A DNA stretch of 64,000 bases, taken from Silurus meridionalis (taxonomy: Eukaryota; Chordata; Actinopteri; Siluriformes; Siluridae). A model generated the notes under the pieces. The model did no database searches, was not told where the DNA came from, and saw only the letters and a list, made by a program, of their open reading frames with translations. Positions 12,460-23,445 of this stretch are shown here, piece by piece (position 1 is the first letter of the stretch; each line of letters begins with the position of its first letter). The position numbers and the translations under genes were made by a program. Location: the NCBI RefSeq assembly GCF_014805685.1, contig NC_060893.1, positions 18,664,025-18,728,024 of the forward strand. The letters are read 5' to 3'.

Positions 12460-13396
12460 TTACAATGTTAGGGTTGCACAATCCAGTGCACTCTTAGTGC
12501 CGGGGCAGATTTCAATGGGCATGTTGGTGAAGAGAACAGAGGTGATGAGGAGGTAATAGGTAGGTATGGCCTTAAGGAGAGGAATGTGGAAGGGCAGATG
12601 GTGGTAGATTTTGCTAAAAGTATGGAAAAGGCAGTGGTGAATACTTTTTTTAAGAAGAAGGAGGAGCATAGGGTGATGTATAAGAGTGGAGGAAGGTGCA
12701 CACAGGTGGACTATGTAAGAGTGAAGACTGAAAGAAGAATAAGATGGTGGAAACTGAAGGAGGAAGACTGTAGTGTGAGGTTCAGAGAAAGGTCAGAAAG
12801 GGGCTCGGTGGTGGTGAAGAGGTGCTGGATGTTTGGGCAACTCATGATTTCATGATTGTGAAAAAAAGAGTGCAGGCAGGGTGGAGTGGGTGGAGAAGAG
12901 TGGCAGGAGTGTTTTGTGATAGAAGAGTATCTGCAAGAGTGAAAGTGAAAGTTTATAGGACTGTGGTGAGAACTGAGATGTTGTCTGGTTTAGAGACAGT
13001 GACATTGAGTAAAAGACAGGAGGTGGAGCTGGAGGTAGCAGAGCTGAAGATGTTGAGGTTTTCGTTGGGAGTGACGAGGATGGACAGGATTAGAAACAAG
13101 TTTATTAGAGTGATGGCGCATGTAGGACGTTTTGGAGACAAAGTGAGAGAGGACGAGATTGAGATGGTTTGGACATGTGCAGAGGAGAGACATGGGGTAT
13201 ATCGGTAGAAGAATACTGAAGATGAAGCCACTAGGAAGGAGACAAAGAGGAAGGCCAAGGAGGAAGTTTATGGTTGTGGTAAGGGGAAGACATGCAGGTA
13301 GTTGGTTTGAAAGAGGCAGATGTAGAGGGGTATGAAGACGGATGATCCGCTGTGGCGACCTCTAATGGGAGAAGCTGAAAGAAGAAGAAGAAGAAG
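12460..13396 (+). mobile_element. LINE remnant (RTE/CFDP2-like), internally deleted
   Basis: The 5' part carries frames resembling the end of an apurinic-type endonuclease domain (GRYGLKERNVEGQMVVDFAK, then YKSGGRCTQVDYV). It then jumps at about 12800-12830 to the region after the reverse transcriptase (KKRVQAGWSGWRRVAGV, RTVVRTEMLSGLETV, LKMLRFSLGVTRMDRIRNKF). The reverse transcriptase core between them is missing. The 3' end reads GGATGATCCGCTGTGGCGAC and finishes in an (AAG)n tail at 13380-13397, as expected for a retrotransposed LINE. Frames are shifted and the element cannot be active. The clade is from memory. Confidence 0.8.
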
Positions 13397-13397
13397 A

Positions 13398-14139
13398 TGC
13401 ATTTACAGTGTTCATTCATTCTTAGTAATTGCCTGGTCAGGATCATGGTGCATTATACAGTAAAAGGCTGCTGATCAAAGTGGAATCATTTATAAGTCAG
13501 TAAAAAGCAGCTGAGCTACTAATTAGCTATTGCAGTAATATTTCACTGCAGAAAGTAATGACAACCAGAGATCGCATATAAATAAGCAAAAAGCAGACAT
13601 TACATTAAACATACATTTTATTTATAACATTTACCAGTAAAAAGAAAAAGGAAGCCATGCTAGTTGTGTTATGATGTGATGTAAGTCATGTTCATTACCT
13701 TTTCAGTATTTAATAATTCAGAAGGTTCTCCTCTTTGAGAGATCTCTCAGTTTAAAGAAGCTGTGTGTCTTTGTGGGGCAAGTAAAGAAGGCACTATCGA
13801 ATCCAAAACATACTCCCATTCACCCCAGAGGTGCACAGTGATTAACCCTGACACTGTGGTTTTCCCTCCCATTGTAACACTGTGCACTTTAACACTGAGT
13901 CATAATACTGTGCTAAGATATTTAATATTCTGACTAGCTAAAAAATTAACAATTTTACAATAATTACAGACACATTTCTACATTGAGAAAACTTGATTAT
14001 TCAAGTCCATTTGTTGGGAAGGTCAATAAATGTTCATGCATTTGTTTTCCTTTTTTTTTTACAATCAAAAATACAGTATATGTAAATGCTTAATATGTGT
14101 ATTATTATTATCTGGAGTTAGACACTGTAGGGCAAATGT
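13398..14139. other. Intergenic DNA, nothing recognised
   Basis: AT-rich sequence without recognisable genes or long repeats. Confidence 0.5.
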
Positions 14140-14475
14140 ACATGGACAAATACATGTTCATTAATATTACCCCCCCCACTCTTCTGGGAAACCTACCATC
14201 AGATATTGAAGCATGACTGCAGGGATTTGTTCTCATTAAGACATAAGAGTATTAGTAAGGTAGGAAATTAATGTTGTGTAATGTAATATAAGGTGCCGTC
14301 TGTGTTCCAATTGACCCCATAGGTGTTTACAGGGGTATTTTTTGGATTCTATGCAGGCAACACGAGTTCTTTCAATCCAACTTTGGCAAGCCATGTGTTC
14401 ATGGAGCATGTTGAACTGGAACTGTCTTAGTTCCAGAGAAGGAAAACTGTAATGCTTCATTTAATGCTACAAATT
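14140..14475 (-). repeat. Tc1-derived fragment, minus orientation
   Basis: It has CTCTTCTGGGAAACCTACCA, GGGATTTGTTCTCATTAAG and TTCCAATTGACCCCATAGGT in the order expected for the C-terminal half of a fish Tc1 transposase read backwards. It is heavily decayed. Confidence 0.6.
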
Positions 14476-16364
14476 TGTGCTCTTTCAGGGAAGAACCAGA
14501 TATGTGTGTCACGTGTCCATAAAAGAGACGTGAATCTGATCTGAACTGCCATTTCATTAGGGAGATTTCACATTAGAATTAATTAGTTTTCTTTGTCAGA
14601 ATATGGAAATATTTAAAAAAAAATGTTCTATGCTAATCACAGATATAGTACAGATATCGTGGATGAAAGACTGGCTAAAAAGAACTGAAATATGTCTTTA
14701 AGGATTGATGTGCTCCTGGACAGGAAAAGTATATTGAAGATTTTTCACAGCTTGTCCTCAGTATGTCAAAACTTAACAAGTTTAACGTTTAAGATTCAAC
14801 TGAAGTCCAGATATGTTGACTTATTTGACATTTAAAATGGCCTTGATGATTGAAAACCTTTACAGACATCCAGTACTGCCAGTCATCCCACCTGCTTTGG
14901 ACTCAAGCTGTGAATTATAGCTCTATGTGGGGATGGATAACAGAAGAAAGTGCTGAGATGCCCTTTAAAGATTCTCTACCATGGTTGTGGAGCCCTCATG
15001 GCCTTTCAGACTTGCCCACACATTGCTTGTTTCTACATCTCACTCCAGGGGCTGTGATTTACAGTCTGAGCTGCCTCCGCTCGTCATTTTCCCCCTCATT
15101 ACCTGATCCTCTCTCAAGGCCCAAGCAGAAAATTTACGGAAAGTCAATTAAGCTATTCGGACTGGAGATCCCAGTGGCTATAGATCAACTCCACGAGTTA
15201 CTAATCAGACCCACGGAGGATTCGACGACCCCACACAAGCCTGAGGTGGAAACTAAGCTGTAATTTATGGCACTCCTATAAAAGAGTTCTACAGGAAAAT
15301 GAAACATGTTGATGTGCTGGAACAACAGAACATCTAGATGGAATCAGCGTTCCCCCTGGCAGGGGTGCCTTGTAATATTTACTCACATGGCCCACAGTGA
15401 TGAGTTAAGATTCAACTCAATAAAGCGCTGTTTGCTACTTGATGCTGTCACTAAACAGTCATTGCTATGATTTATGGAAATGCTGCAACTCTGGATGAGA
15501 GCTCTGTGCCATGCACCTCAGAAAAAACCCTAGGGTTGTTTCAGATCGTCTCAGTGTTCGGCTTTAGTCAGGCATTATCTAAATTTTACCTGAAATATGC
15601 TAATTCTATCCTGTGTATCAGAGCGAGAATAGCAGCGATGATTGAAAACACGTACGAGATGTGAGGAATGACAGCCTCAAACCTCGTTGCTGTTTTTTTT
15701 AAAACAGTTTCCATTCGACCGGGGTTTAATGTGTATTCCTTAAGCCGTGTGTTCACGACAGAGAGATGTCAGGATCAGCTCATGTGTGACACATCCATCA
15801 GTTTGCGGCTGAGGACTTTCATTTTTTTATCAGCACTTTCATCTTTCATCTGCACCTGGGAATAGAATCTTGGAATAGCAACCTTTATCTTGATAGTTGA
15901 GAGACAGTTTTTGCGTGTGTGTGAGTGTGTGTTTGAATGTGTGTGTGTGTGTTGTAGGGTGGGGTGGGAAAATTTGGAAACAGTATAAATCCGTTATGTG
16001 TCTCTCTACATTCAGTTGCCTTGCTTCATTGTGATACTTAACTTGCAGGGACGGCTGATTGACCAGGCCTATCGGATACTGCTGACAGCTAGGGCATCGG
16101 TTTAAAGTAAATTATTATTATTATGCCACTGCGCTGTCACACGTAACAAGATTCATCGAACATGAGCCAATCAATGTAAAGTCACAGATTGTAAAAGAAA
16201 TGGGTCTGAATTTGTAACCAATTAGCAGTCTGTTTAGTCCTAACTGTTTTTAACTGAAAAAAATTATCAGATAAAAAAAAAACATGGATAGCCATTTTTT
16301 TTATTCCCCCCATGCCAAGAGGCGTATTTGCCATCAAGAGCCTAATGGCTTAGTGTCGTTTCTC

Positions 16365-16440
16365 TAGCAGTATTTTTACGGGTTTGGGTTGCCGGATCCA
16401 AAGTCCAATGCCTTACACACTAGGCTAGCACCTCCATCCT
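16365..16440 (-). repeat. tRNA-like SINE head fragment, minus orientation
   Basis: GGATCCAAAGTCCAATGCCT and CACTAGGCTAGCACCTCC resemble the complement of the SINE head at 21750-21790. Confidence 0.5.
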
Positions 16441-16911
16441 GGGTAGCCGTAAAATTCACTAAATGTGTCAAAGGAACGAAAATATAAAAAGAAATGAGAG
16501 GTCAAAGAATGATTTTTTAAATTGGTCAGAATAAAAATGAACTTCGAACCTCAATGACCTCAAGACATTTTAACATGCTGTCAGATCTGGCAGTAGAGTT
16601 GGATTTTGGGTAGGGCTGGATGGTTTGGTTTATGAAATATAAAAAAAGATGTTATAGGTATAGGTAGATCTCTGACGGTTGAGCGGGTTGGAAATTTGCA
16701 CCGTTATTTTTACGACATGAACCCACTCTTTTATTCCCACCCATGTTCATGAAGTTATGCCCCCAGGATTGGAGATGGCCTGTAGAGCTTAGCATTTATA
16801 ACATGAGTGCCAGTACTTGCACACAAACACAAGCAAGGTTTCAAGCATTTTCTCAGCTACCTAATATACCTTTTTTAGTCAAGGTTTTAATCCATATATT
16901 TTTTCTTGCAG

Positions 16912-16936
16912 CAAGGAGAAAAAATCCACCGTTAAG
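16912..16936 (+). other. Possible 25-base microexon (weak)
   Basis: A T-rich tract ending TTTTTTCTTGCAG precedes 25 bases that end AAG/GTAAGA. Both splice sites match consensus well. Joined to 11898-11913 it would encode ARRKNPPL. No protein family is recognised, and an untranslated or decoy exon is equally possible. Confidence 0.2.
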
Positions 16937-18627
16937 GTAAGACAACCTTCTGCAGAGCCCTGGGGCTACTCAAACACTCATCATGTAGTAATATGTGTGC
17001 TTTAGTGTGCTTGTGCACTCGGTTGCAGGATGGGCGAGGGAAGGCACTCAGCGCTCCATGCTTGTGTTCCTGCCCAAGGGCTCAGTCTTTGCTAATCTAT
17101 GCCTGGCTAATCGACTGAAGACTTTTCGGAGTTTAGATTTTTTCAACTATGAAAATTCAGCATTGAGGAACAAACCTCAAAGAAACTGACTGAAAGCAAT
17201 AGATTTTAACAAAGAATTACCCAATTGTGGATAACTAGCATGCCTGCTAACAACACAAGGTCATTATGGACGTTCGTTCCCATAATCTGGGTTAAAAAAT
17301 AATTTAATGTCGCTACATTTAATGTCAATATCACAATATCATTGAATAGAATAATACTTTTTTCAATATAAGGAAATGCAAACGATTAAACTTCCTGTTG
17401 TGGAAATATGTGCAATTATTTTTTAGCAAACTGTAATGAATGGCTAATGGAATATGATGTGTCAGACTTGAGATGTTAAATGAGTTCTCGGGTTAATGAA
17501 GAAAACTTTCTGAAGTAGTGTAATGATCATATTTCAAGTTGATATGTAGTTATAATGGGTTAGGATAGGCTCAAATTGTTTAATAGTGTTTATCTAAAAT
17601 AAGCGTGAAGATATTTATAAATACATGTTTTTTCTCGCAAATGTGTACTTTTACACACAGTGCATATTTGTCAGACTGTATAAATGACAGTCTGATTGCA
17701 AAAACAACCAAATCTTTCTCCTCACTAATTAACATAACCGATTTATATATCACAGAGTCTAATTGCTTGTCATTCTGTTAGCACCACATGTCGTCCTGTC
17801 AGACAGTCATTTGCATCCAGTCAGGATGCTGTGATTTATAAAGCAGATTGTTTTGCAAGACAGCCTTCTAACTATAGCTGGCAAGTCTGGCACTTTTTTA
17901 GCATCAAACATGGATGCCTTCTTTCACAAAGCCAGGAAAAATTTTACTAATGTTGTGAACAAACACAGACTTTTCCTGATTCCTACATAAGTATATCCAT
18001 GGTCTATTGATTATATCCTGTTCTGGAAAATGCAAAAGAATCATAGACTTTTTCTCCAAGAAGCATGAATTTCCACTCAAATAGTCACTGACTAGTTATT
18101 TGTACAAAATGTGTAAATGAAATATCTCAAGGTTACGACTCTAACAAGGTAGGGCAAGCCAGCATTGGAGTGGGCAGACAAAAAAAAGATCTAGGGAGCT
18201 AATCCTTTTTAGTGTAACATGTTTGGCTATAGACAGGTGTCAACAATATCACTATAATTTCTCATCCCAGCTAGAAATATTGCCTTTCCCCATCTGGGCT
18301 TCCTGGGATCGTGGGTAAAATAAGCCATCTACAAATAAATTAGGTACATGATACATTTGAAACCCAATTCAGTTCATGCATGTGACAGATTCAGTAATAC
18401 CAATGTAGAAGGTATTTGGTTGTTTATTATAAAAGTGGATTTTTAGCTTCTGGATCTGTTACTGTCACACAATGAAGCAGGAAGCAAATGCAATATATGC
18501 AAGATAATATTTATTTCAGGGGCAAACACACAAAACACAAAAAGAAAGAAACAAAGCACAAAGTACAAAGACAACAAAGAAGACAAGAACCATGTTACAA
18601 CCATGGAGAGAGTGCTGTAAAAGGGGA

Positions 18628-18634
<7 letters not shown>

Positions 18635-18712
<78 letters not shown>
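18635..18712. repeat. (TA)n microsatellite abutting a Tc1 end
   Basis: About 39 pure TA units, ending exactly where the terminal sequence of the adjacent Tc1-like element begins. Confidence 0.97.
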
Positions 18713-18713
<1 letters not shown>

Positions 18714-20202
18714 TGGCAATCAAAATTAGAGAACAATTTATAAACAAATGAACAATTCTGAAATAATGTCATCTTCACTGCTCAACAGTTGAAGGAGTTT
18801 TTGTCCTGTCTATACCATGCTACCAGAACACCTTTTCCACAAAATAACTAAGTCATATAAAAAAAAAACAACAACATTATTTTGCAGAAAACACACTGAT
18901 CAAAATTAGAGAACAACAATGACTGTAGCATGGAAAAAGATTAAAACAAAATTTTCTGAAGGTTACAACAGTCAGCAATTAGTAGGAAGTGTACAGGCCT
19001 CTGCTCTGAATGACTTCAGCACATCTGCAGCCACAGGACAGCACTAGTCTCTCACACTGCTCTGGTGTGATTTTAGTCCACTATTCTTCCAGTCTCCTCC
19101 ACAGTTCGGTGACTGTAGTGGGTTTCTTGGCCATAACTTTGTCGCCAAGTATTTTCCAGAGGTTCTCTATTGGGTTGAGATCAGGACTCTGGGCAGGCCA
19201 TGTCATTATTTCACTGTTTTCAGTTTCAAGGAACTGCTTTACCCATTTTGCTGTGTGACATGGAGCGTTGTCCTGCATGAACACTGCGGGCTGATTGGGT
19301 GATGAACGCAGGGAAGGAACCATATGTTGTTGAAGAAGGCTCTGATAAACATTTGCATTCACTCTGCCATGTAGCTGTTTAAGAGGCCCAACTCCTGCTG
19401 CAGAAAACATGCCCCAAACCATGACACTTCCTCCTCCACTTTTCACTGACTTCTTTACACACTTTGGGTTCAGTCTTTCTCCAGTTTGTCACCGAACATA
19501 ATGTTTCCCATCGGACCCAAATAAATTAAACTTGCTTTCATCACTGAAGTGAACTTTGGACCAGTTCTCCTCTTTCCACACAACATGCTCCTCAGCAAAG
19601 CTTAGTCTAGCCTTTTGATTCTTTCTGCTAATGAGAGGTTTGGTCACTGCAGAGTGGGCTTTCAGTCCAAATGCTCCTAAACCTCGAGACACTGTATGAC
19701 GAAACAGATCCTTACCATGTTCAGCGCTGAACTGGGAGCAATTCCAGCTGCAGTGTGGAAACGATTGCCCATTGAGATTCCGTGGACGACCAGCCTTCTT
19801 GGCAGACTTGAATGAGTTTGTGATGTTGTAAAGATTCAATATTCTTGAAATCACAGATTTGGAACGACCAACTTGTCTTGCTATGGCTGATAGGGTCATC
19901 CCTTTGGCTTCATCTGGACAACCTGCTGCCGGAGGCTTTCAGTCACTTTAGAACGGCCCACCATCTTGCAGAGTCAGTGAAACTGGAAGTTAGGCTGCCA
20001 GTTAAATAGGGGTTGACAGATAATCAAGGAAATTATCACCAGGTGCCAGATTAACACCAATAACTGGGAGGTATCTGAAAGTGTTCTCTAATTTTTATCA
20101 GTGTGTTTTCTGCAAAATAATGTATTTTTGGAAATGCCTTAGTTATTTTGTGGAAAAGGTGTTCTGGTAGCATGGTATAGACAGGACAAAAACTCCCTCA
20201 AC
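18713..20202 (-). mobile_element. Tc1-like DNA transposon, mostly intact, right tip lost
   Basis: Inverted repeats of about 120 bp pair 18788-18914 with 20083-20202. They match closely, including CTGTCTATACCATGCTACCA on the left arm. CAAAATTAGAGAAC occurs at both the outer and inner position on the left (18721 and 18901), an IR/DR design. The right arm has the inner copy at 20083-20100 but lacks the outer 75 bp. Confidence 0.92.
18979..19964 (-). pseudogene. Tc1-like transposase, recently inactivated
   Basis: The gene would encode about 330 residues, near the usual 340. It starts at the ATG complementary to 19962-19964 and ends at the stop at 18979-18981. Visible are helix-turn-helix segments (SAIARQVGRSKSVISRILN), GRPRN, the first catalytic aspartate in HFSDESKFNLFGSDG, the GGGSVMVWGMFSAAG segment, the second aspartate in VFMQDNAPCHTAKW and the glutamate in SPDLNPIENLW. 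The spacing of aspartate and glutamate is 34, so all DD34E residues survive. It is inactivated by a frameshift near 19904, an in-frame TGA at 19487-19489 and a TAG at 19081-19083. A stretch after GRPRN is also disrupted. It is the best preserved transposase in the window. Confidence 0.93.
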
Positions 20203-21734
20203 TATACACAATTGATTCAGCAATCATGTGACAATGCTTCAGAGAGGTGCAGTAGCAGTGGGAAATATACTTCCAGTCAGCTATAATACTGACAGTAACA
20301 TTCTGGATATATTATTTTCAGTCTCAGGGTTGTAACCTTAATCTAGATCCAGGCAGGAATCTTTTTTCGACTAAAAAAATATTTTTTTATAAGTCATCTC
20401 TTTGTAAATTCCTGAACCCTAAAAGCTGCCCTTGTCAGGTTTATTCGAAAGACAAGACCTGCAAGGGTTTTTTTCTTATCAAACATTAATTCATACAAAA
20501 ATGAATCATATTGAGGGGAAATCAGAATTATCTCACATTTTCAGATGAGATTGTAAAGCAATCAGGCCTTTTGTAGCATTGCTGCCCCAAAACTATAGAA
20601 CATTTTCCTTTTCCCATAGCATGAAGATTTAAGTCCAATTTTAAGCCTTATTTATTCTCTAAGGCTACTCATTCCTTTTTTTCTTTAATGATCCTCAGTA
20701 AATGCTTTATCCTGTTAGATTCCAGAAACAGTAAAAGCAGTATGCTTTATGTTTGTTTTATTCAATTTATCTTATTCTGATTTATATTTTATGTATACTT
20801 GCTTGTACTGTGTAGCACCTCGTTTGACATTTGTCTTTTTTAATGTGATATAAATAAGAGTAAATAAAGGTGAAAAAAAAACACCTCTATTGATCCTTTA
20901 GCAATTAGTCAACGCTGTGAATGTTTTGTTTTTCATTGTGGTATGTTTTCTGCATGTCACTAATGAAGAGTAATATATCTGTGTATTGTTTTTATCATTG
21001 TTTGTTTGTCCAAACAGTATCTTTCACTTCGTGAAGCAACTGAAGCCTTTTCTCGCTCTCTCTGTAGAATGCAAAAGAACCATTCAGTCTCGGTCTGTCT
21101 GCTACCGTGACCTTCTGGCAGCAGGGGATGATGAACTTGGCCTTCTTCTCTCTTTTCATCTCTGTGTCAAAGCAATAAAGTCTCCATCTTTTATGTTTGA
21201 TACTCTTCTGGTCCAGTTCTTGATTTACCAAACCAGTGATAAATCTCTGCTGATAAGTCTAAATAGTTATGATGTTATGATGTATACGCTTATGAATTCC
21301 TAATCTCGCCATCATGATGTGATACCATGTTTTGTTCTGTTTCATTCTTGACTTCTATACCCTTGCAATGTCTTGCCATTTTACATATATACCATGTGAA
21401 AACCCTTGTCTAGCAGTAGGATGGATTACAGCTAAGTAGACTTCTGATTTCCTGTAAAAAATCAGTTCAACTCAGTGATGAGTCAATGCTAACGTAATAC
21501 TGAGCTGTCATTTTAAATCAATCCCCCACTCATTTTTCCCTGAAAATGACAGTAGGGACTCTTATCATGTGACTCCTTGTCATTGCCTTCACTAGGGTGA
21601 ATACTAACATGACTAGCTAAGATCAGTGACATTTTCTCTGAGGTTATTAGTATGTGTTCCTAAAACAGCTAAGGCCATTTAAAGGCATATCTTGGTCTTT
21701 TTAAAGGCATGGATTAATATTTTTTAAATATGAA
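20203..21734. other. Intergenic DNA, nothing recognised
   Basis: AT-rich. A 105-codon open frame at 20986-21303 has no recognised family or flanking splice logic. Confidence 0.5.
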
Positions 21735-21932
21735 GCGGTCTGGGGAAGCGGAACCTTAGTGCTTAAGGCATTGGACTTGGATCCGAAGATCATGAGTTAA
21801 AAATCCCAGCCACAACAAGCTGCCTCTTTGGGGCCCCTAAACAAGGCCCTTAACCCCATAGCTACTTAGCTGTATGAATGAATGTAAGTCACTCTGGTTA
21901 AGGGCGTCTGCCAAAAGCCTTAAATGTAAATG
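21735..21932 (+). repeat. tRNA-derived SINE, near full length
   Basis: The head has an A-box-like CTTAAGGCATTGGACTTGG and a decayed B-box near 21795. The body has CCCTAAACAAGGCCCTTAAC and the tail has AAGGGCGTCTGCCAAAAGCC followed by an AAATGTAAATG end. It is the best reference copy for the related fragments at 290-412 and 48317-48487. Confidence 0.8.
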
Positions 21933-22662
21933 CATCTGATCTCACCTGCTTCTCATGTCCTAATTATGTGGCTTGTTAATTAGAGGTATGAATCACATGT
22001 TGCACCCCCGGCCCAAATGGGATTCTTCTACACTGCAAAAATAGAATGGCCGTTTCAACACATCATTTACACTCAGCATGCTAACCCTTCCTCTGTGCTC
22101 CGAGTTCTCCAAGTTTGAAATCTAAGATGTCATTTTAATATGGCTATATACAAAACTTTTATGTGTGCAGCCTGTTTTATTAGCACAGGGATATTCAATA
22201 GCTATTTGCAAATGTTTTATATTAATGTGGAAAATAACTAAATGGAAGCTTATTCTGATCATCCGTTTTGATCAAATCTAAATTGATGAGATTGTGTGAC
22301 CACTTGAAGGCAAAAGTCAGAAGCTCCTAGTAGGAAATGCAAAGGTTCCAGTTATAATAAATGTAGCATAATTACTTCTAATGACTCCTGTCCAACTCTT
22401 GAAGTATAATCTAATGAAGAAACTTGGTTTGGTTGCACATACCTAGACACTGCCTTTTTTCTACCTAAATTAAAACACCAGATTTTTATAATCATAATTT
22501 TATAAATCATATTTTTGTGCTTCTTTGGGGGGGTTAAGATAAGGTAAGGAAACTCTACTGATTTTCAGCTACAACTTAACAATGAATAACAGATTGCGAT
22601 GACTATAACTTAATGTTTTCCGATTTTCTTCCACATGCAGCGTGGATTCTTGTGCCTAGTGT
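21933..22662. other. Intergenic DNA, nothing recognised
   Basis: No gene or recognisable repeat is seen. Confidence 0.5.
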
Positions 22663-23107
22663 TGGGATGTCCACACTAATACAGTATGTTTTCATTTAAA
22701 AAAAACACATAGTTTTCTCTTTGTTTTGGACTTCAGTCCACACTGAGACAACTTTTTTAGTCATTGAAAATGCAGCTTTTTGAAAACTTTTCCGTATCGC
22801 CGTTTTTATATCGCAGTGTGGACTGTGAAAATGGAGGCTTTCGAAAACAATGATGCATTTTTAGTCATGTGATGGTGCCTTTATCTGACATTGCTGCGAA
22901 GTTTCAAACAGACGGAAAGTAAATAATAGCCAGGTGGAAATGACACAGGTCGAAGCATCTTACATTTTACTGATGGGAGTAATCAGTGTTTCAGTGTGGA
23001 TTAACCACTTCTGGGAAACGACTTAAAACTATAGTGTGAACGTGGAGCAATTTTAGGCCCAAAAAAACAGCATTTTTAAATTGATCCGTATTAGTGTAGA
23101 CATAGCC
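22663..23107. repeat. MITE, host of a nested SINE
   Basis: The left end has GTCCACACTAATAC and the right end has GTATTAGTGTAGAC, an inverted pair. The body repeats motifs such as CAGTGTGGACTGTGAAAATG. The short length and lack of coding fit a non-autonomous DNA transposon, perhaps hAT type. The far right tip is duplicated at 23310-23326 by the SINE insertion. Confidence 0.65.
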
Positions 23108-23309
23108 GGTTCCCTGGTAGTCTAGTGGCACAGATGCGGCCCAGGTTCGATCCCTGGTCAGGGAACCAACCCCAGCCACGCTTAGTGCCGGTCCCAAGCC
23201 TGGATAAATGGGGAGGGTTGTGTTAGGAAGGGCATCCAGCAAAAAGACATGTGCCAAATCGAACATGCAGATCATGAATACGGATGATCCGCTGTGGGAA
23301 AGAATGTTT
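23108..23309 (+). mobile_element. tRNA-Glu-derived SINE with intact target-site duplication
   Basis: The element is 202 bp between two perfect 17-bp copies of TTAGTGTAGACATAGCC (23091-23107 and 23310-23326). Its head TTCCCTGGTAGTCTAGTGG with GGTTCGATCCCTGGTCAGGG matches tRNA-Glu, with both sides of the acceptor stem pairing, but the anticodon arm is missing. The 3' part ends CGGATGATCCGCTGTGGG, shared with the LINE at 12460-13396. The duplication shows insertion by target-primed reverse transcription. Confidence 0.9.
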
Positions 23310-23334
23310 TTAGTGTAGACATAGCCCTAATTCA

Positions 23335-23445
23335 AATGAAGGTAAAAGTTTAATGCTACTATATCCAAAAAAATATCGTGCCTCCAAATTTGTGCTAATA
23401 GTTTGGGGAAACCACATATGGCTGGAAAAGTCAGAAGTCACAATA
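23335..23445 (-). repeat. Tc1-derived fragment, minus orientation
   Basis: TTTGGGGAAACCACATATGG and GCTGGAAAAGTCAGAAGTC correspond to the terminal part of the copy at 24408-24808. Confidence 0.6.

Larger units (their letters stand above)
14476..18634. other. Intergenic DNA
   Basis: It holds a 414-base open frame at 14850-15263 with no recognised family, a TG tract at about 15917-15952, a SINE fragment near 16365-16440 and the possible microexon at 16912-16936. Nothing else is identified. Confidence 0.5.

Noticed and set aside
14850..15263. 137-codon open frame with a possible acceptor (TTTACAG) at its start
   Set aside because: No family is recognised, there is no matching upstream exon, and the first half has a composition like chance translation. 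A conserved exon cannot be fully excluded.
20986..21303. 105-codon open frame on the + strand
   Set aside because: It shows no recognised motif and no convincing splice sites.
23108..23163. A functional tRNA-Glu gene
   Set aside because: The anticodon arm is missing and the sequence runs straight into SINE body between target-site duplications.
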